Assembly: GCA_019239955.1 (NCBI GenBank) | Contig: JAFAZD010000252.1 | Span: 1 to 32,009 of the forward strand | DNA: 32,009 nucleotides | Direction of reading: 5' to 3' | Source: Armatimonadota bacterium | Lineage (GTDB): Bacteria > Armatimonadota > Armatimonadia > Armatimonadales > Capsulimonadaceae | Translations under genes and position numbers: made by a program | The notes under the pieces: model-generated | Database searches by the model: none | What the model saw: the letters and a program-made list of their open reading frames with translations, nothing else | Told to the model about the DNA's origin: nothing | Part shown: piece by piece, positions 1 through 7,417 of the stretch | Position numbering within the stretch: the first letter of the stretch is position 1 | How the letters are laid out: each line of letters begins with the position of its first letter

Positions 1-1
1 G

Positions 2-139
2 CCGTTCGTGTGGGGCGGCAAGCGCCAGGCCCGGCGAGAGCGGGCGCGGCAGCGGCGGCACGCGCTGGGCGGCTCCGGCGCCTGCACGCTCCGGCCCGTG
101 CGGCGGTCCAGGCCGAAAGGCTACGCCCATGACAAGTGA
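2..139 (+). CDS. Possible C-terminal end of an unknown protein (partial)
   Basis: A reading frame is open from the left edge and ends at a TGA at 137-139, five bases before the convergent gene that ends at 144. The 45 residues are basic and rich in Arg, Gly and Ala, starting with [18 protein letters not shown]. No family is recognised. High GC makes long open frames common by chance, and another frame in this stretch is also open, so coding is uncertain. The tight convergent spacing is the only positional support. Confidence 0.22.
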   Translation, partial: PFVWGGKRQARRERARQRRHALGGSGACTLRPVRRSRPKGYAHDK

Positions 140-143
140 CCCA

Positions 144-1403
144 CTAGAGACCGAAGTTCAGCGACAGGTCGGCGGCGGCGCGCTGCTGCGGGTCCGTGCC
201 AGCGGCGGCATTGAAGCGCAGGGGGCCGAAGTTCAGCCCCAGGCCGTACACGAATCGGTCGTTGTCGTAGCCGATCCGGGGGACGACGTATTTGAACGCC
301 GTGTATTCCGCGCCGACGTGGAACGTGTGTCCCCCGCCGTTCTCGCCGCCGATGTTGTGGACCTCGCCGACCAGGCGAGCGCCGTAGGCCGAGGCCCCCG
401 CGCCCAGGTCCACCTCCGGGTGGAGGCTGAAGTTGAAATTGGCGGGCGCCGTGTCCTGAAAGCCCGCGCTGGCGTTGTTGATGTTCTTGGCGAGGCTGAA
501 GGACGGGCTGAGGATGTGGCGCACGACGAGCGCGCCCTGGACGGCGACGGGGGGCGCGCCCGGGGCGGGCGAGACGGTCAGAGTCGGGGAGATGTAGCCG
601 GCGTCCAAGTCGAACTGCTGGCTGTTGACCTCCCCGAAGGCGGCGCCCGTGATGCTGCCGCCGGTCTGAGTCGCGTTCTCCGTGGCGTTGTCGTTGAAGC
701 CCGCGTAGTCGGCGCGCACGATCTTGGGCGTCAGTCCGACCGTGCCAGCGTTGTTCGGCAGCAGGTACGCGACCGGAATGCCGATGCTGGTCAGTCCCAC
801 CGCGCCGCCATTGATCGTGATGTTGCGGCTCCCATCGCCCAGCGTCTGTGCGGTGATCCGTGCGTCGGCGCTGACGCCGCCGTAGGCGACCGCGCCGAAA
901 CTGAGGCCGTGCAGGTGGATCACGCTGAGCAGCCCGCCGCCGCTGCCGCCGATGCCCGCGGAAACGCTGCCGGTCAGGCGCGCTGGCGAGGCGCCGCTCG
1001 CGCCGGCGGCCGTGGCGAAGTTGTACACGTCGTTGAACGCCCCCTGCGCGCCCTGGAGGTTGTTGGGGTTGTTGGGGTTGTTGTTGATCTGGTCGCGCAG
1101 GGTCTTCAGCCGGTCCACCAGTTTGGTGACGTCGCCGATGTTGATGTTGCTGGTCTGCCCCTCGGCGGCCAGGCCCAGGCCGGCGGCCTGCCGGGCCTGC
1201 GCGGCGGCGGCCGGGTTGAAGATGACGCCGTAGGAGTCATCGCCCAGCAGCAGGTACGAGCCGCCCAGGCCGAGGGCGTGGGCGCTGGGGCGTATGTTGG
1301 TCTTGTCGATGTCGCCGGGGACGACCTGGGCGTGTCCCGGCCTCACGCCGCCGAGCATGGCGAGGCCACCCAGGCCCGCGACGAGCAGAGTTCTGTTCCG
1401 CAT
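144..1403 (-). CDS. Predicted outer-membrane beta-barrel protein (TraF/PorV-like)
   Basis: 419 residues from ATG at 1403. The first 26 residues form a signal peptide (MRNRTLLVAGLGGLAMLGG, cleavage near GHAQ). The segment after it, ALGLGGSYLLLGDDSYGVIFNPAAAA, matches the opening of TraF/PorV-type barrels, where a conserved Gly-rich strand precedes a D-D and an NPA motif. The rest alternates Gly-rich, polar and aromatic strands and ends with a terminal strand LSLNFGL, as expected for a barrel protein inserted in the outer membrane. An Asn-rich stretch (NNNPNNPNN) near residue 105 is low complexity. The reading frame is open upstream to 1562, but those residues look non-secretory, so the start before the signal peptide was chosen. 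Substrate or partner is unknown. It appears monocistronic. Confidence 0.6.
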   Translation of the reverse strand: MRNRTLLVAGLGGLAMLGGVRPGHAQVVPGDIDKTNIRPSAHALGLGGSYLLLGDDSYGVIFNPAAAAQARQAAGLGLAAEGQTSNINIGDVTKLVDRLKTLRDQINNNPNNPNNLQGAQGAFNDVYNFATAAGASGASPARLTGSVSAGIGGSGGGLLSVIHLHGLSFGAVAYGGVSADARITAQTLGDGSRNITINGGAVGLTSIGIPVAYLLPNNAGTVGLTPKIVRADYAGFNDNATENATQTGGSITGAAFGEVNSQQFDLDAGYISPTLTVSPAPGAPPVAVQGALVVRHILSPSFSLAKNINNASAGFQDTAPANFNFSLHPEVDLGAGASAYGARLVGEVHNIGGENGGGHTFHVGAEYTAFKYVVPRIGYDNDRFVYGLGLNFGPLRFNAAAGTDPQQRAAADLSLNFGL

Positions 1404-1450
1404 TCTGATGGGATGATCTTTCTGTGGTTGCTTGAGCCTAAACACTGCTG

Positions 1451-1459
1451 ATTTTACCA
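1451..1459 (-). promoter_or_regulatory. Candidate extended -10 for the OM barrel gene
   Basis: On the minus strand this reads TG-G-TAAAAT, an extended -10 about 50 bases upstream of the start at 1403. A TTGTCC lies further upstream, but at 23 bases the spacing is too long for a normal -35. It lies in the only A/T-richer part of the gap between this gene and ssb. Confidence 0.3.
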
Positions 1460-1560
1460 CAGAAGGCTGGTTTCCCACAGGACAAATTTCTGTGACGGCA
1501 TTCCTGAGCGCTCCATGCTCGGCTGTGACGTTTTTCACGCGCCGCCGGTGGAGTCGGCAC

Positions 1561-1599
1561 AAAGAAGCCCCGCCGACATTTGGCCGGCGGGGCTTCTTT
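1561..1599 (-). terminator. Rho-independent terminator of rpsF-ssb
   Basis: A perfect 15-bp inverted repeat (arms 1561-1575 and 1585-1599, nine-base loop) begins 12 bases past the ssb stop. The arms start and end in AAAGAAG/CTTCTTT, so the minus-strand transcript ends in a short U-rich run. The symmetry could let it work on both strands. Confidence 0.75.
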
Positions 1600-1610
1600 C
1601 CGAGGAACTT

Positions 1611-2192
1611 CTAGCTGTCCGCGAAGGGGTCGTCCATGTCGTCCTCGGGTGGGGGGGCCTGGTAGCGGCTGCCGCCGGACGGGGCGGAGTTGCCGGGGCG
1701 ACGGCTGGGGGCCGGAGCGGGTGCGGCGGCGCGGGCGGCGGGGGCCTCACGCGCGGGCGCGGGCTCGCGGGCGGGGGCGGACTCGTCGTGGAAGTCGTCG
1801 TGCTGGCCGCCGCCACGGCCATAGCCGCCTCCGCCGTTGCCGCCGCCCTCGCCGGCCTCCTTGGGCCGGTCCAGCGACTTGAGGTTGTCCACGACGATCT
1901 CCGTGTCGCGTCGCTTCTGGCCGTTGTGCTCGTACTCGCGCACCTGGAGACGGCCCTCGACCATCACAAGACGGCCCTTGCCGAGATAGTTGGCGACGTA
2001 CTCCGCCGACTGCCGCCAGGCAACGATCGAGAAGAAGTCGGCCTGCTTCTCCTGGCCGCTCTGGCGCGCCTCGGCGGACATGGGACGGTTGACCGCCATC
2101 CGGAACTGGGTGACGGCGATGCCGCTGGGGGTGTACTTCAGCTCGGGGTCGCTGGCGAGGCGGCCGATGAGAATCACGCGGTTGTAGTCCAT
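1611..2192 (-). CDS. ssb: Single-stranded DNA-binding protein SSB
   Basis: 193 residues. The N-terminal OB fold (about 1-110) shows hallmark stretches: MDYNRVILIGRLASDPELKY, VTQFRMAVNR, FFSIVAWRQSAEYVANYLGKG and VEGRLQVREYE. It binds single-stranded DNA during replication, recombination and repair. From about residue 115 the protein becomes a flexible Gly-rich and then Pro/Ala-rich linker, ending in an acidic tip EDDMDDPFADS. In most SSBs the Pro-Phe pair is at the very C-terminus and docks partner proteins; here three residues (ADS) follow it. The start has a good Shine-Dalgarno (AAGGAGAT, about 8 bases upstream). It is the second gene of the rpsF-ssb operon, 62 bases after rpsF. The usual followers rpsR and rplI are absent, and a terminator closes the unit. 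Confidence 0.96.
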   Translation of the reverse strand: MDYNRVILIGRLASDPELKYTPSGIAVTQFRMAVNRPMSAEARQSGQEKQADFFSIVAWRQSAEYVANYLGKGRLVMVEGRLQVREYEHNGQKRRDTEIVVDNLKSLDRPKEAGEGGGNGGGGYGRGGGQHDDFHDESAPAREPAPAREAPAARAAAPAPAPSRRPGNSAPSGGSRYQAPPPEDDMDDPFADS

Positions 2193-2254
2193 GGTCTCAA
2201 ATCTCCTTACACCAAGTCAGTGTCTCACTACTCGTCGGATCAAAGTGCCGCGCG

Positions 2255-2674
2255 TCACGCGGCGGTCGTGGCCGCCTCGGGTGCGGCCATCTCGGCGGCG
2301 TCCAGTTGGGAGCCGGCGGTCTGCGCGGCGGGAGCGGCCACCTGAGCGGCGGGGGCGGCCGGCGCGCCGTCCTCGTCCAGCCGGACGATCAGGGAGCGAA
2401 TCTGGTCCTCGCTGATCTGGAAGATGCGGCGCAGCTCGGCCTCCACGTTGGCCTGGCCGGTGAACTGCATCACCACGTAAATCCCCTCGGTGCGGCCCTT
2501 GACCTCGTAGGCCAGCTTGCGGCGCTCCCAGACATCAATCTTCTGCACCTGGCCGCCGTTGGACTCGACCAGTCCCTTGTAGCGGCCGGTGACGGCCGCG
2601 ATCTGCTCCTCGCCGGAGTCGGGGTCCAGGATGTAGACCGCCTCGTAAGGGCGCGTGATGGCGATGGATGGCAT
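2255..2674 (-). CDS. rpsF: 30S ribosomal protein bS6
   Basis: 139 residues from ATG at 2674, chosen over an upstream ATG at 2695 because GGGAGG lies 7 bases before it. Residues 7-100 carry the bS6 fold: RPYEAVYILDP, the Lys/Arg-rich VWERRKLAYEVKGRTEG segment that contacts 16S rRNA and bS18, and YVVMQFTG. From about residue 104 there is a roughly 36-residue Ala/Pro-rich tail (APAAPAAQVAAPAAQ and so on) not present in short bS6 proteins. Such tails vary between phyla and their role is unknown. It is co-transcribed with ssb, as in most bacteria, from the strong promoter at 2785-2814. Confidence 0.96.
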   Translation of the reverse strand: MPSIAITRPYEAVYILDPDSGEEQIAAVTGRYKGLVESNGGQVQKIDVWERRKLAYEVKGRTEGIYVVMQFTGQANVEAELRRIFQISEDQIRSLIVRLDEDGAPAAPAAQVAAPAAQTAGSQLDAAEMAAPEAATTAA

Positions 2675-2784
2675 AGTTTTCCTCCCTATGGGCAATGGGT
2701 TGAGGCCCCGGCGTGGCTGCCATGATGAGCCGGGGCAGAGAGGAACGAAACCGTCGGAAAACGTCCTCGTTCAGCAATCGGACT

Positions 2785-2814
2785 ATTATAGCACGGCGGG
2801 CCGGCAAAAAACAA
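2785..2814 (-). promoter_or_regulatory. Sigma-70-type promoter of rpsF-ssb
   Basis: On the minus strand: -35 TTGTTT (2809-2814), an 18-base spacer, and a perfect -10 TATAAT (2785-2790) preceded by TG-C, making an extended -10. It gives a leader of roughly 100 bases before rpsF. The -35 lies inside the U-tract of the terminator of the upstream PEP-CTERM gene. Confidence 0.75.
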
Positions 2815-2851
2815 TGGCCCCCGGCCTCCGATTCCGGCGGAGGCGGGGGCC
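2806..2851 (-). terminator. Terminator of the PEP-CTERM/phosphodiesterase operon
   Basis: Arms at 2816-2830 and 2838-2851 pair over 14 bases with one bulge. On the minus strand the stem is followed by CATTGTTTTTTG. The stem starts about 19 bases after the stop at 2870. Its T-run doubles as the rpsF -35 region. Confidence 0.75.
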
Positions 2852-2869
2852 GAGGAGCGACGACGACGA

Positions 2870-3448
2870 TCAGCGCACATGCCGGCGACGCAGGCCGGCG
2901 ACGCAGAGCAGCCCGAGGCCGGCGGCAAGCAGGGCCATCGTGCCGGATTCGGGGACGGTGGAGTTCGGCACGCCGTTCGCGTTGTAGGTCTGGATGATTG
3001 AAAACCCATAGTTCTGACCGTTGGTCAGGTTGGTCGCCGTCGCGGTGATCACGAACGGCAGTGGGTTCTGCGTGTTCGGGTCAATCAGCACATTCTGCGG
3101 CTGTGGCCCGAACGGCAGGGCGAACGTGTTCGGGAGGTTCAGTCCGCTGCCCGTGTCCGACTGGATGGTCTGGCCGGGGTTCAGAGCCAGGGGCGTGATT
3201 CCGTCCAGAAAGGTCGTCGTACTCAACGCCAGGGTCGGGTTGGAGAGCAGGGACTCGTTGATCGTCAGGTTGGACAGCGGAAAGCTGAACGGGTCGGTGA
3301 TGGTCATCTGCTCGATGTAGCCGTTGGTGCCGGGCGGGAAGCTGTACGTGTACGGGAGGGGCAGGGTCGCGGCCCGGGTCGGCGCCGTCAGGAGCGGCAG
3401 GCCGAGCGCGAGGCCGGCCGCCGCGAAGCTTTTCATCAGGGAGCGCAT
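2870..3448 (-). CDS. PEP-CTERM sorting-domain protein
   Basis: 192 residues. An N-terminal signal peptide (MRSLMKSFAAAGLALGLPLL, cleavage near TRAA) exports it. The C-terminus has the three-part sorting tag cleaved by exosortases: VPESGT, a hydrophobic helix (MALLAAGLGLLCVAGL) and a basic end RRRHVR. The body between is a secreted, Thr/Asn/Pro-rich beta domain with no recognised function. The start at 3448 was chosen because AAGGA lies upstream, whereas the nearby ATG at 3436 has none. It follows the phosphodiesterase gene after only 27 bases and shares its terminator, so it is probably co-transcribed from the Pho-box promoter. That would make it a phosphate-starvation surface protein (inference). 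Confidence 0.8.
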   Translation of the reverse strand: MRSLMKSFAAAGLALGLPLLTAPTRAATLPLPYTYSFPPGTNGYIEQMTITDPFSFPLSNLTINESLLSNPTLALSTTTFLDGITPLALNPGQTIQSDTGSGLNLPNTFALPFGPQPQNVLIDPNTQNPLPFVITATATNLTNGQNYGFSIIQTYNANGVPNSTVPESGTMALLAAGLGLLCVAGLRRRHVR

Positions 3449-3475
3449 GGAACGGGTTCCTTTTTTGGGTTTGGG

Positions 3476-5311
3476 TCAGAAGCCGGGCAGGGTCTGGGTG
3501 CCCTGCGCCTGCACGGCCGTCAGGCTCTGCGGGTTGAGGCCCAGCAGCTTCAGGATGGTCGGCGCCACCTGGGTCGTGTGGACCTGCACGGGATTGGAGG
3601 TGCCGGGGGCGGTCACGCCGGCGCCGGCGACCAGCAGGGCGACATTGGTGTCGTCGGACGTGAAGCCGCCATGCTCGGCGACTTTCTTGCCCGATCCCGA
3701 GTAGATGACGCCCGGGTAGGGCTGGGCGATGATGTCCGGCGTCCGCGGGTCCGTCGCTGGGTTGTCAAAAGAGAACTGCATCAGCGGCCCGTACAGCATC
3801 GTCTGGATGGCGTCCTGAGTCCGGTCCATGGTCAGCTTGAGGACGGCGGACATGGTGTTGGCGCCGGGCTGGAGCCACATCAGCGAGATGTCGTCCTCGA
3901 TGCCGTGCGCGACGTAGGTGTGTCCGAGGTCGCCGAAGGGGGACTGCGTGACGGGACCGACCGGGGATTTGGTCGTGCCGCCGGCCATCATCCGCAGCGT
4001 GTTGATGTTGATCGGCGACTGGCCGTGCTTGGCGGTGACGATGATCGTGGTGCTGCTGAGCAGGCCCTGGCTCTGGAGTTCGGCGTAAAACTTGCCCAGG
4101 CGATTGTCGATGTAGCTCAGGGCGCTGCTGAGCAGCGGGCCGGGCGTGCCGTTGGCGCCGGTATAGCCGCCCGTCATGGGGGTGGTCGCGCTGTAGAAGG
4201 CGTCGGTCGCCGCGCCGGCCACCGGGGCCGGCTCCTTGGTGAGTTTCTCCCCGACGCTGACGGCCTGGAAGTTCATGGCGAAGATCGACGGCACAGGTTC
4301 CGTCGTCGTCCCGGTGTGGTCCTTGCCGTCGATCTCGTTCAGGATGGCCCGGACCTTCAGGTCGTCGTAGGCCTCGACGTTGAGGATGCTGCTGGTGCCG
4401 GTGCTCTTGCCGGCGGTGAAGTTCGAGTCGGCCAGGGTCGTGGCCGAGGCGGTGGTGGGGTCCACGACCTCCATCAGCCCGCGGGAGTCCAGCAGGGGAC
4501 TGTTCCCGTTGGCCGGATTAGGGACCACGGCGAGGTAGGCGGCGATCTCCGGGCTGTAGTAGTCATTGACGCCCGGCCCGTACTTGTCGGGACCGTTGGC
4601 GATCGTGTACGCGGCGGCGTGCTTGTCGCTGAAGGCGGTGTACAGGCCTGAGGCGTGGGCGACCTGGAAGATGGTGTTGTTGCGCCCGAAGTTGTTGGGG
4701 GTGACGGGGAGGTTGTTGTTGTTCGGGTCGCGCGGGACGCGGGTGGGGTCCAGGACCGCGCCGCCGTTCAGGCTCGCGCCGCCGTCCAGGTGCTGGAAGT
4801 CGTACTCGATGAACTCGTCGTACTCGGCTTGGGTGCCGGTGATGGCGATGCCCGCGGCGAAGGTGGGGGCGTTCATGCCGACGTAGTCGAAGGAGCCGGG
4901 GCCGCCGCTGGTCGGGTCGATGCCCTGGACGAAGCCCTGGTTGGTCGGCGGCAGGTAGGAGCGGTCGTAGCCGACGTCATAGTAGACGCCCTCGGTGACG
5001 GGGTCGCCGCCCGTCAGCAGCGCCATCGTGCCGGGGAACGAGTCCGACGGGCGCGTGGTGGCGGCGTTGGGGTAGATGACGCCCTTGCCGGCAAGAAACG
5101 CCAACGTCGAGGTCGGATTGTTCTGGATGTAGTAGGCGAGATCGGAGGCATGCAGGCCGTCCACGCTGATCAGCAGGACGTGAGCAGCGGGCGCGACGGT
5201 GACGGCGCGAACCTGAGCAGGGGACGCGGGCCGGGCGGGCGGCTGCGCGTGGCTGGCCGAGGCCAGCAAGGCGAGGCCGAGCGCGGCGGGCAGGGCGGGG
5301 CGAAGTTTCAC
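3476..5311 (-). CDS. Secreted alkaline-phosphatase-superfamily phosphodiesterase
   Basis: 611 residues, GTG start with GGAGGA five bases upstream. A signal peptide (about 1-22, ending SHAQ) sends it out of the cytoplasm. The fold belongs to the type I phosphodiesterase / nucleotide pyrophosphatase group: HVLLISVDGLHASDL holds the first metal-binding Asp, RPSDSFPGTMALLTGGDPVTEGVYYDV holds the nucleophile region, IIVTAKHGQSP corresponds to the usual D-H-G metal motif with Lys in place of Asp, and VAEHGGFTSDD near residue 545 supplies another metal His. It likely hydrolyses extracellular phosphate esters. The four-repeat Pho box directly upstream and the downstream PEP-CTERM partner fit a phosphate-scavenging role. 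The exact substrate cannot be read from sequence. Confidence 0.83.
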   Translation of the reverse strand: MKLRPALPAALGLALLASASHAQPPARPASPAQVRAVTVAPAAHVLLISVDGLHASDLAYYIQNNPTSTLAFLAGKGVIYPNAATTRPSDSFPGTMALLTGGDPVTEGVYYDVGYDRSYLPPTNQGFVQGIDPTSGGPGSFDYVGMNAPTFAAGIAITGTQAEYDEFIEYDFQHLDGGASLNGGAVLDPTRVPRDPNNNNLPVTPNNFGRNNTIFQVAHASGLYTAFSDKHAAAYTIANGPDKYGPGVNDYYSPEIAAYLAVVPNPANGNSPLLDSRGLMEVVDPTTASATTLADSNFTAGKSTGTSSILNVEAYDDLKVRAILNEIDGKDHTGTTTEPVPSIFAMNFQAVSVGEKLTKEPAPVAGAATDAFYSATTPMTGGYTGANGTPGPLLSSALSYIDNRLGKFYAELQSQGLLSSTTIIVTAKHGQSPININTLRMMAGGTTKSPVGPVTQSPFGDLGHTYVAHGIEDDISLMWLQPGANTMSAVLKLTMDRTQDAIQTMLYGPLMQFSFDNPATDPRTPDIIAQPYPGVIYSGSGKKVAEHGGFTSDDTNVALLVAGAGVTAPGTSNPVQVHTTQVAPTILKLLGLNPQSLTAVQAQGTQTLPGF

Positions 5312-5342
5312 GGTGTCCTCCAGGGAACGATGCTTCCCCGAA

Positions 5343-5409
5343 ATAGTACCTGTGCCCGCCCGCCTGTTTCCGTTAACGAACTGTTAAATCGCGGTTAAAT
5401 TTGGGTTAA
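5343..5409 (-). promoter_or_regulatory. Pho box (four TTAAC repeats, 11-bp period) and promoter of the phosphodiesterase operon
   Basis: On the minus strand TTAAC occurs four times at exact 11-base steps; the plus-strand complements GTTAA start at 5372, 5383, 5394 and 5405. Tandem repeats with this core and period are the form of PhoB/PhoP-family sites (for example cyanobacterial CTTAACCT repeats). A candidate -10 TACTAT lies at 5343-5348, 23 bases after the last repeat. That is farther than at the other two activated-type boxes in this window. The array starts just past the stop of the upstream gene. Confidence 0.8.
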
Positions 5410-5416
5410 GAAGGCA

Positions 5417-7252
5417 TCAGCGGCGCTGCGCCAGCAGGATGCAGGCGTCATCGGCGAGGGGGCCGCTGGCGAAGGCGCGCGCGCCGTCGAGGATGGACCG
5501 GCTGATCTCGCCGACGGAACCGCAGTCGCGGCACGCCCGCGCGAGGCGCTTGAGGCCGTCCAGGCCGAGCAGGGGCCCGCCGGGGCGGCGCGCCTCGGTG
5601 ATGCCGTCGGTCGCCATTAGCAGCATCCCGCCGGGGGGAAGGCGGAACGTCGTCTCCCGGTACCTCTGGCCCGGCGACACGCCCAGGATCAGGCCGCTGC
5701 CCAGGCCGACCTCCTGAATCGCGTCGCTCTCCGCGTCCGGGGGCGGCAGCGCCAGCAGCGGCTCGGACCCGGCGGAGGTGTACGTGACCTCGCCGGTATT
5801 CGGCTCAATGAGGGCCAGGGCGAGCACGACCATGTTGGTGTTGCCCCAGTCGTCCTGCCGCTGGGCCTCGCAGACGAAGTCATTCAGGCGGGCCAGGGCG
5901 CGCCCCGGCTGGGGCGTCTCGCGCAGGAAGGCGCGCAGGGCGAATTTGATCTCGGTGGTGTGGGTCGCCGCGCTCAGGCCCTTGCCGGACACGTCCCCGA
6001 CCACCAGCGCGACCTTGCCGCTGTCCACCGTGAAGGCGTCGAAGAAGTCCCCGCCGACCCTGGCCTCGTCGGAGGCGGCCTTGTAGAGCGTGGAGACGGC
6101 CAGGCCGGGGAAGGCGTTCTCGGAGACGGTCTGCAGCAGTGCGGTCTGCAGGGCGTCGGCGATGCGACGGGTCCGGTCCAGGTCCCGCCCCTGTGCCAGC
6201 TCGGCCCGCTTACGCTCCGTGATGTCCCGGACGACGACGCCCACCCCTGTCGCCTCGCCCATGGTCGGCACCGGGTAGTAGGAGACCAGGAAGTGGCGTA
6301 TCTCGCCGGGATAGGCCGGGGACTCGCCGGAAAGGTCCTGGTCCAGCACGGCCTCGCCCGCGAGGGCGCGCCGGCACAGCGGCTCCCGGGCCCGCCAGGC
6401 GTCCGCCCCGATCACGTCGGCGGGGCGTCGCCCCTGGTGCGCCTCGGCCGGGAGGCCGTTGAGCCGGGCCAGGGCAGGGTTGACCCGCACGTAACGCAGG
6501 TCGCGGTCCAGCAGGGCGAAGCCGACGGGGGCGGCGGACAGCAGCGCCTCCACCAGCGCGGCCTGCTCCCGGCTGCGGCGCTCGGCGGCCTCCAGCTCCG
6601 CCGTGCGCTCCTGGACGCGCCTTTCCAGCTCGGCGTTCATCTGCTGGAGGCGCGCCTCCCAGTTCTTGCGCTCGGTGATGTCGCGCACCAGCCAGCGCAG
6701 GCCGATCGGGGCGCCGTCCCGCCCCCGCACGGCGCTGACGGAGAGGGCGGCGGGGAGGGCGGCCCCCCGGCGCGGACGCAGCACTACCTCCCACTCGGCC
6801 CGAGCATCCTCTTGCTGCATCTGTCTTAGACGGGAGCGGAAGTCCTGGCGGGATTCCAGCGTAACGTAGGCGGCCAGCGGCTTACGCGCCAGGTGCCGGG
6901 ACTGGATGCCCAGCAGCCTGCCGGCGGCCCGGTTGGCCTCCAGAATCCTGCCGTCTATATTGGTGACGAGGTAGGCGTCGGGCGCGGAGTCGAACAGGTC
7001 CTGATACCGCCGGTGCTCCTCCTCGACCGCCAGGCGCGTCCTGCCCAGCTCCTCGTTCTGCGCGTGCAGCTCCTCCTCGGCGACGCGCAGCTCCTCCAGG
7101 GAGATGCCGAGCTCCTGAAGCGAATCCGCCAACAGGCCGCCCCGCTGCGCTCCCTCCTCCCCGACCAAGTCGCGGAGGTCGGCCATGCGCGCGTGCGCGT
7201 CAGTGATCTCTTCGGTGAACGGTTTCAAGTTCATGCCCATGGTCTTGTTCAT
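5417..7252 (-). CDS. PAS-PAS-PP2C (RsbU/SpoIIE-type) serine phosphatase
   Basis: 611 residues. Order: an N-terminal helix/coiled coil (about 40-80, LEELRVAEEELHAQNEEL), PAS 1 (about 84-200), a coiled linker, PAS 2 (about 238-355) and a PP2C-like SpoIIE phosphatase (about 370-610). The phosphatase shows VGGDFFDAF, GDVSGKGLSAA, MATDGITEAR and DDACIL, the metal-binding Asp motifs of the family. Such proteins dephosphorylate anti-sigma-factor antagonists in partner-switching pathways in response to a PAS-sensed signal. No anti-sigma or STAS gene is visible here. It follows the CheB and CheR-PAS genes on the same strand, 165 bases after the latter. No convincing ribosome site precedes 7252, and later Met codons at 7240 and 7234 are possible starts. 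Confidence 0.88.
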   Translation of the reverse strand: MNKTMGMNLKPFTEEITDAHARMADLRDLVGEEGAQRGGLLADSLQELGISLEELRVAEEELHAQNEELGRTRLAVEEEHRRYQDLFDSAPDAYLVTNIDGRILEANRAAGRLLGIQSRHLARKPLAAYVTLESRQDFRSRLRQMQQEDARAEWEVVLRPRRGAALPAALSVSAVRGRDGAPIGLRWLVRDITERKNWEARLQQMNAELERRVQERTAELEAAERRSREQAALVEALLSAAPVGFALLDRDLRYVRVNPALARLNGLPAEAHQGRRPADVIGADAWRAREPLCRRALAGEAVLDQDLSGESPAYPGEIRHFLVSYYPVPTMGEATGVGVVVRDITERKRAELAQGRDLDRTRRIADALQTALLQTVSENAFPGLAVSTLYKAASDEARVGGDFFDAFTVDSGKVALVVGDVSGKGLSAATHTTEIKFALRAFLRETPQPGRALARLNDFVCEAQRQDDWGNTNMVVLALALIEPNTGEVTYTSAGSEPLLALPPPDAESDAIQEVGLGSGLILGVSPGQRYRETTFRLPPGGMLLMATDGITEARRPGGPLLGLDGLKRLARACRDCGSVGEISRSILDGARAFASGPLADDACILLAQRR

Positions 7253-7289
7253 GGTTTTTGCCGGCTTTCTGGGGCAGGGCGGATCTCCT

Positions 7290-7340
7290 GCGTATGGCGA
7301 AGAGGCGTATGGCGAAGAGGCGTATGGCGAAGAGGCCTAT
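7290..7340. repeat. Tandem 15-bp repeat, 3.4 copies
   Basis: GCGTATGGCGAAGAG is repeated exactly three times (7290-7304, 7305-7319, 7320-7334), followed by a partial, degenerate copy. It lies between the CheR-PAS gene and the PP2C gene, about 40 bases upstream of the latter. On the minus strand it would read as repeated LFAIR if translated, because the unit is a multiple of three, but no convincing gene uses it. Confidence 0.85.
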
Positions 7341-7417
7341 TTTTGGTTTACCCGCCTGGGCCTCACGGTTAAACATGACGATTCCCATTCCGAGCGAACG
7401 CCGATCTCAGGCCGCCG

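Noticed and set aside
1050-1090. GTTGTTGGG short repeat
   Set aside because: It encodes the Asn/Pro-rich stretch NNNPNNPNN in the OM barrel protein.
129-1451. Long plus-strand frame opposite the OM barrel gene
   Set aside because: It is a shadow of the minus-strand gene. The protein is Val/Gly/Ala/Arg-rich without signal or domains, while the minus frame has a clean signal peptide and barrel pattern.
7290-7340. Possible CRISPR or short spaced repeat array
   Set aside because: The copies are directly adjacent with no spacers, only 15 bases long, and no cas genes are near.
7345-7372. Possible fifth Pho box before the PP2C gene (TTAAC-like units 22 bases apart)
   Set aside because: Only one unit fits the motif; the other reads GTAAA and the unit between does not match. 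No -10 at the right place.
7200-7388. Minus-strand 62-codon frame with three LFAIR repeats
   Set aside because: It arises because the 15-bp tandem repeat is a multiple of three. It has no ribosome site and runs into the PP2C start in another frame.
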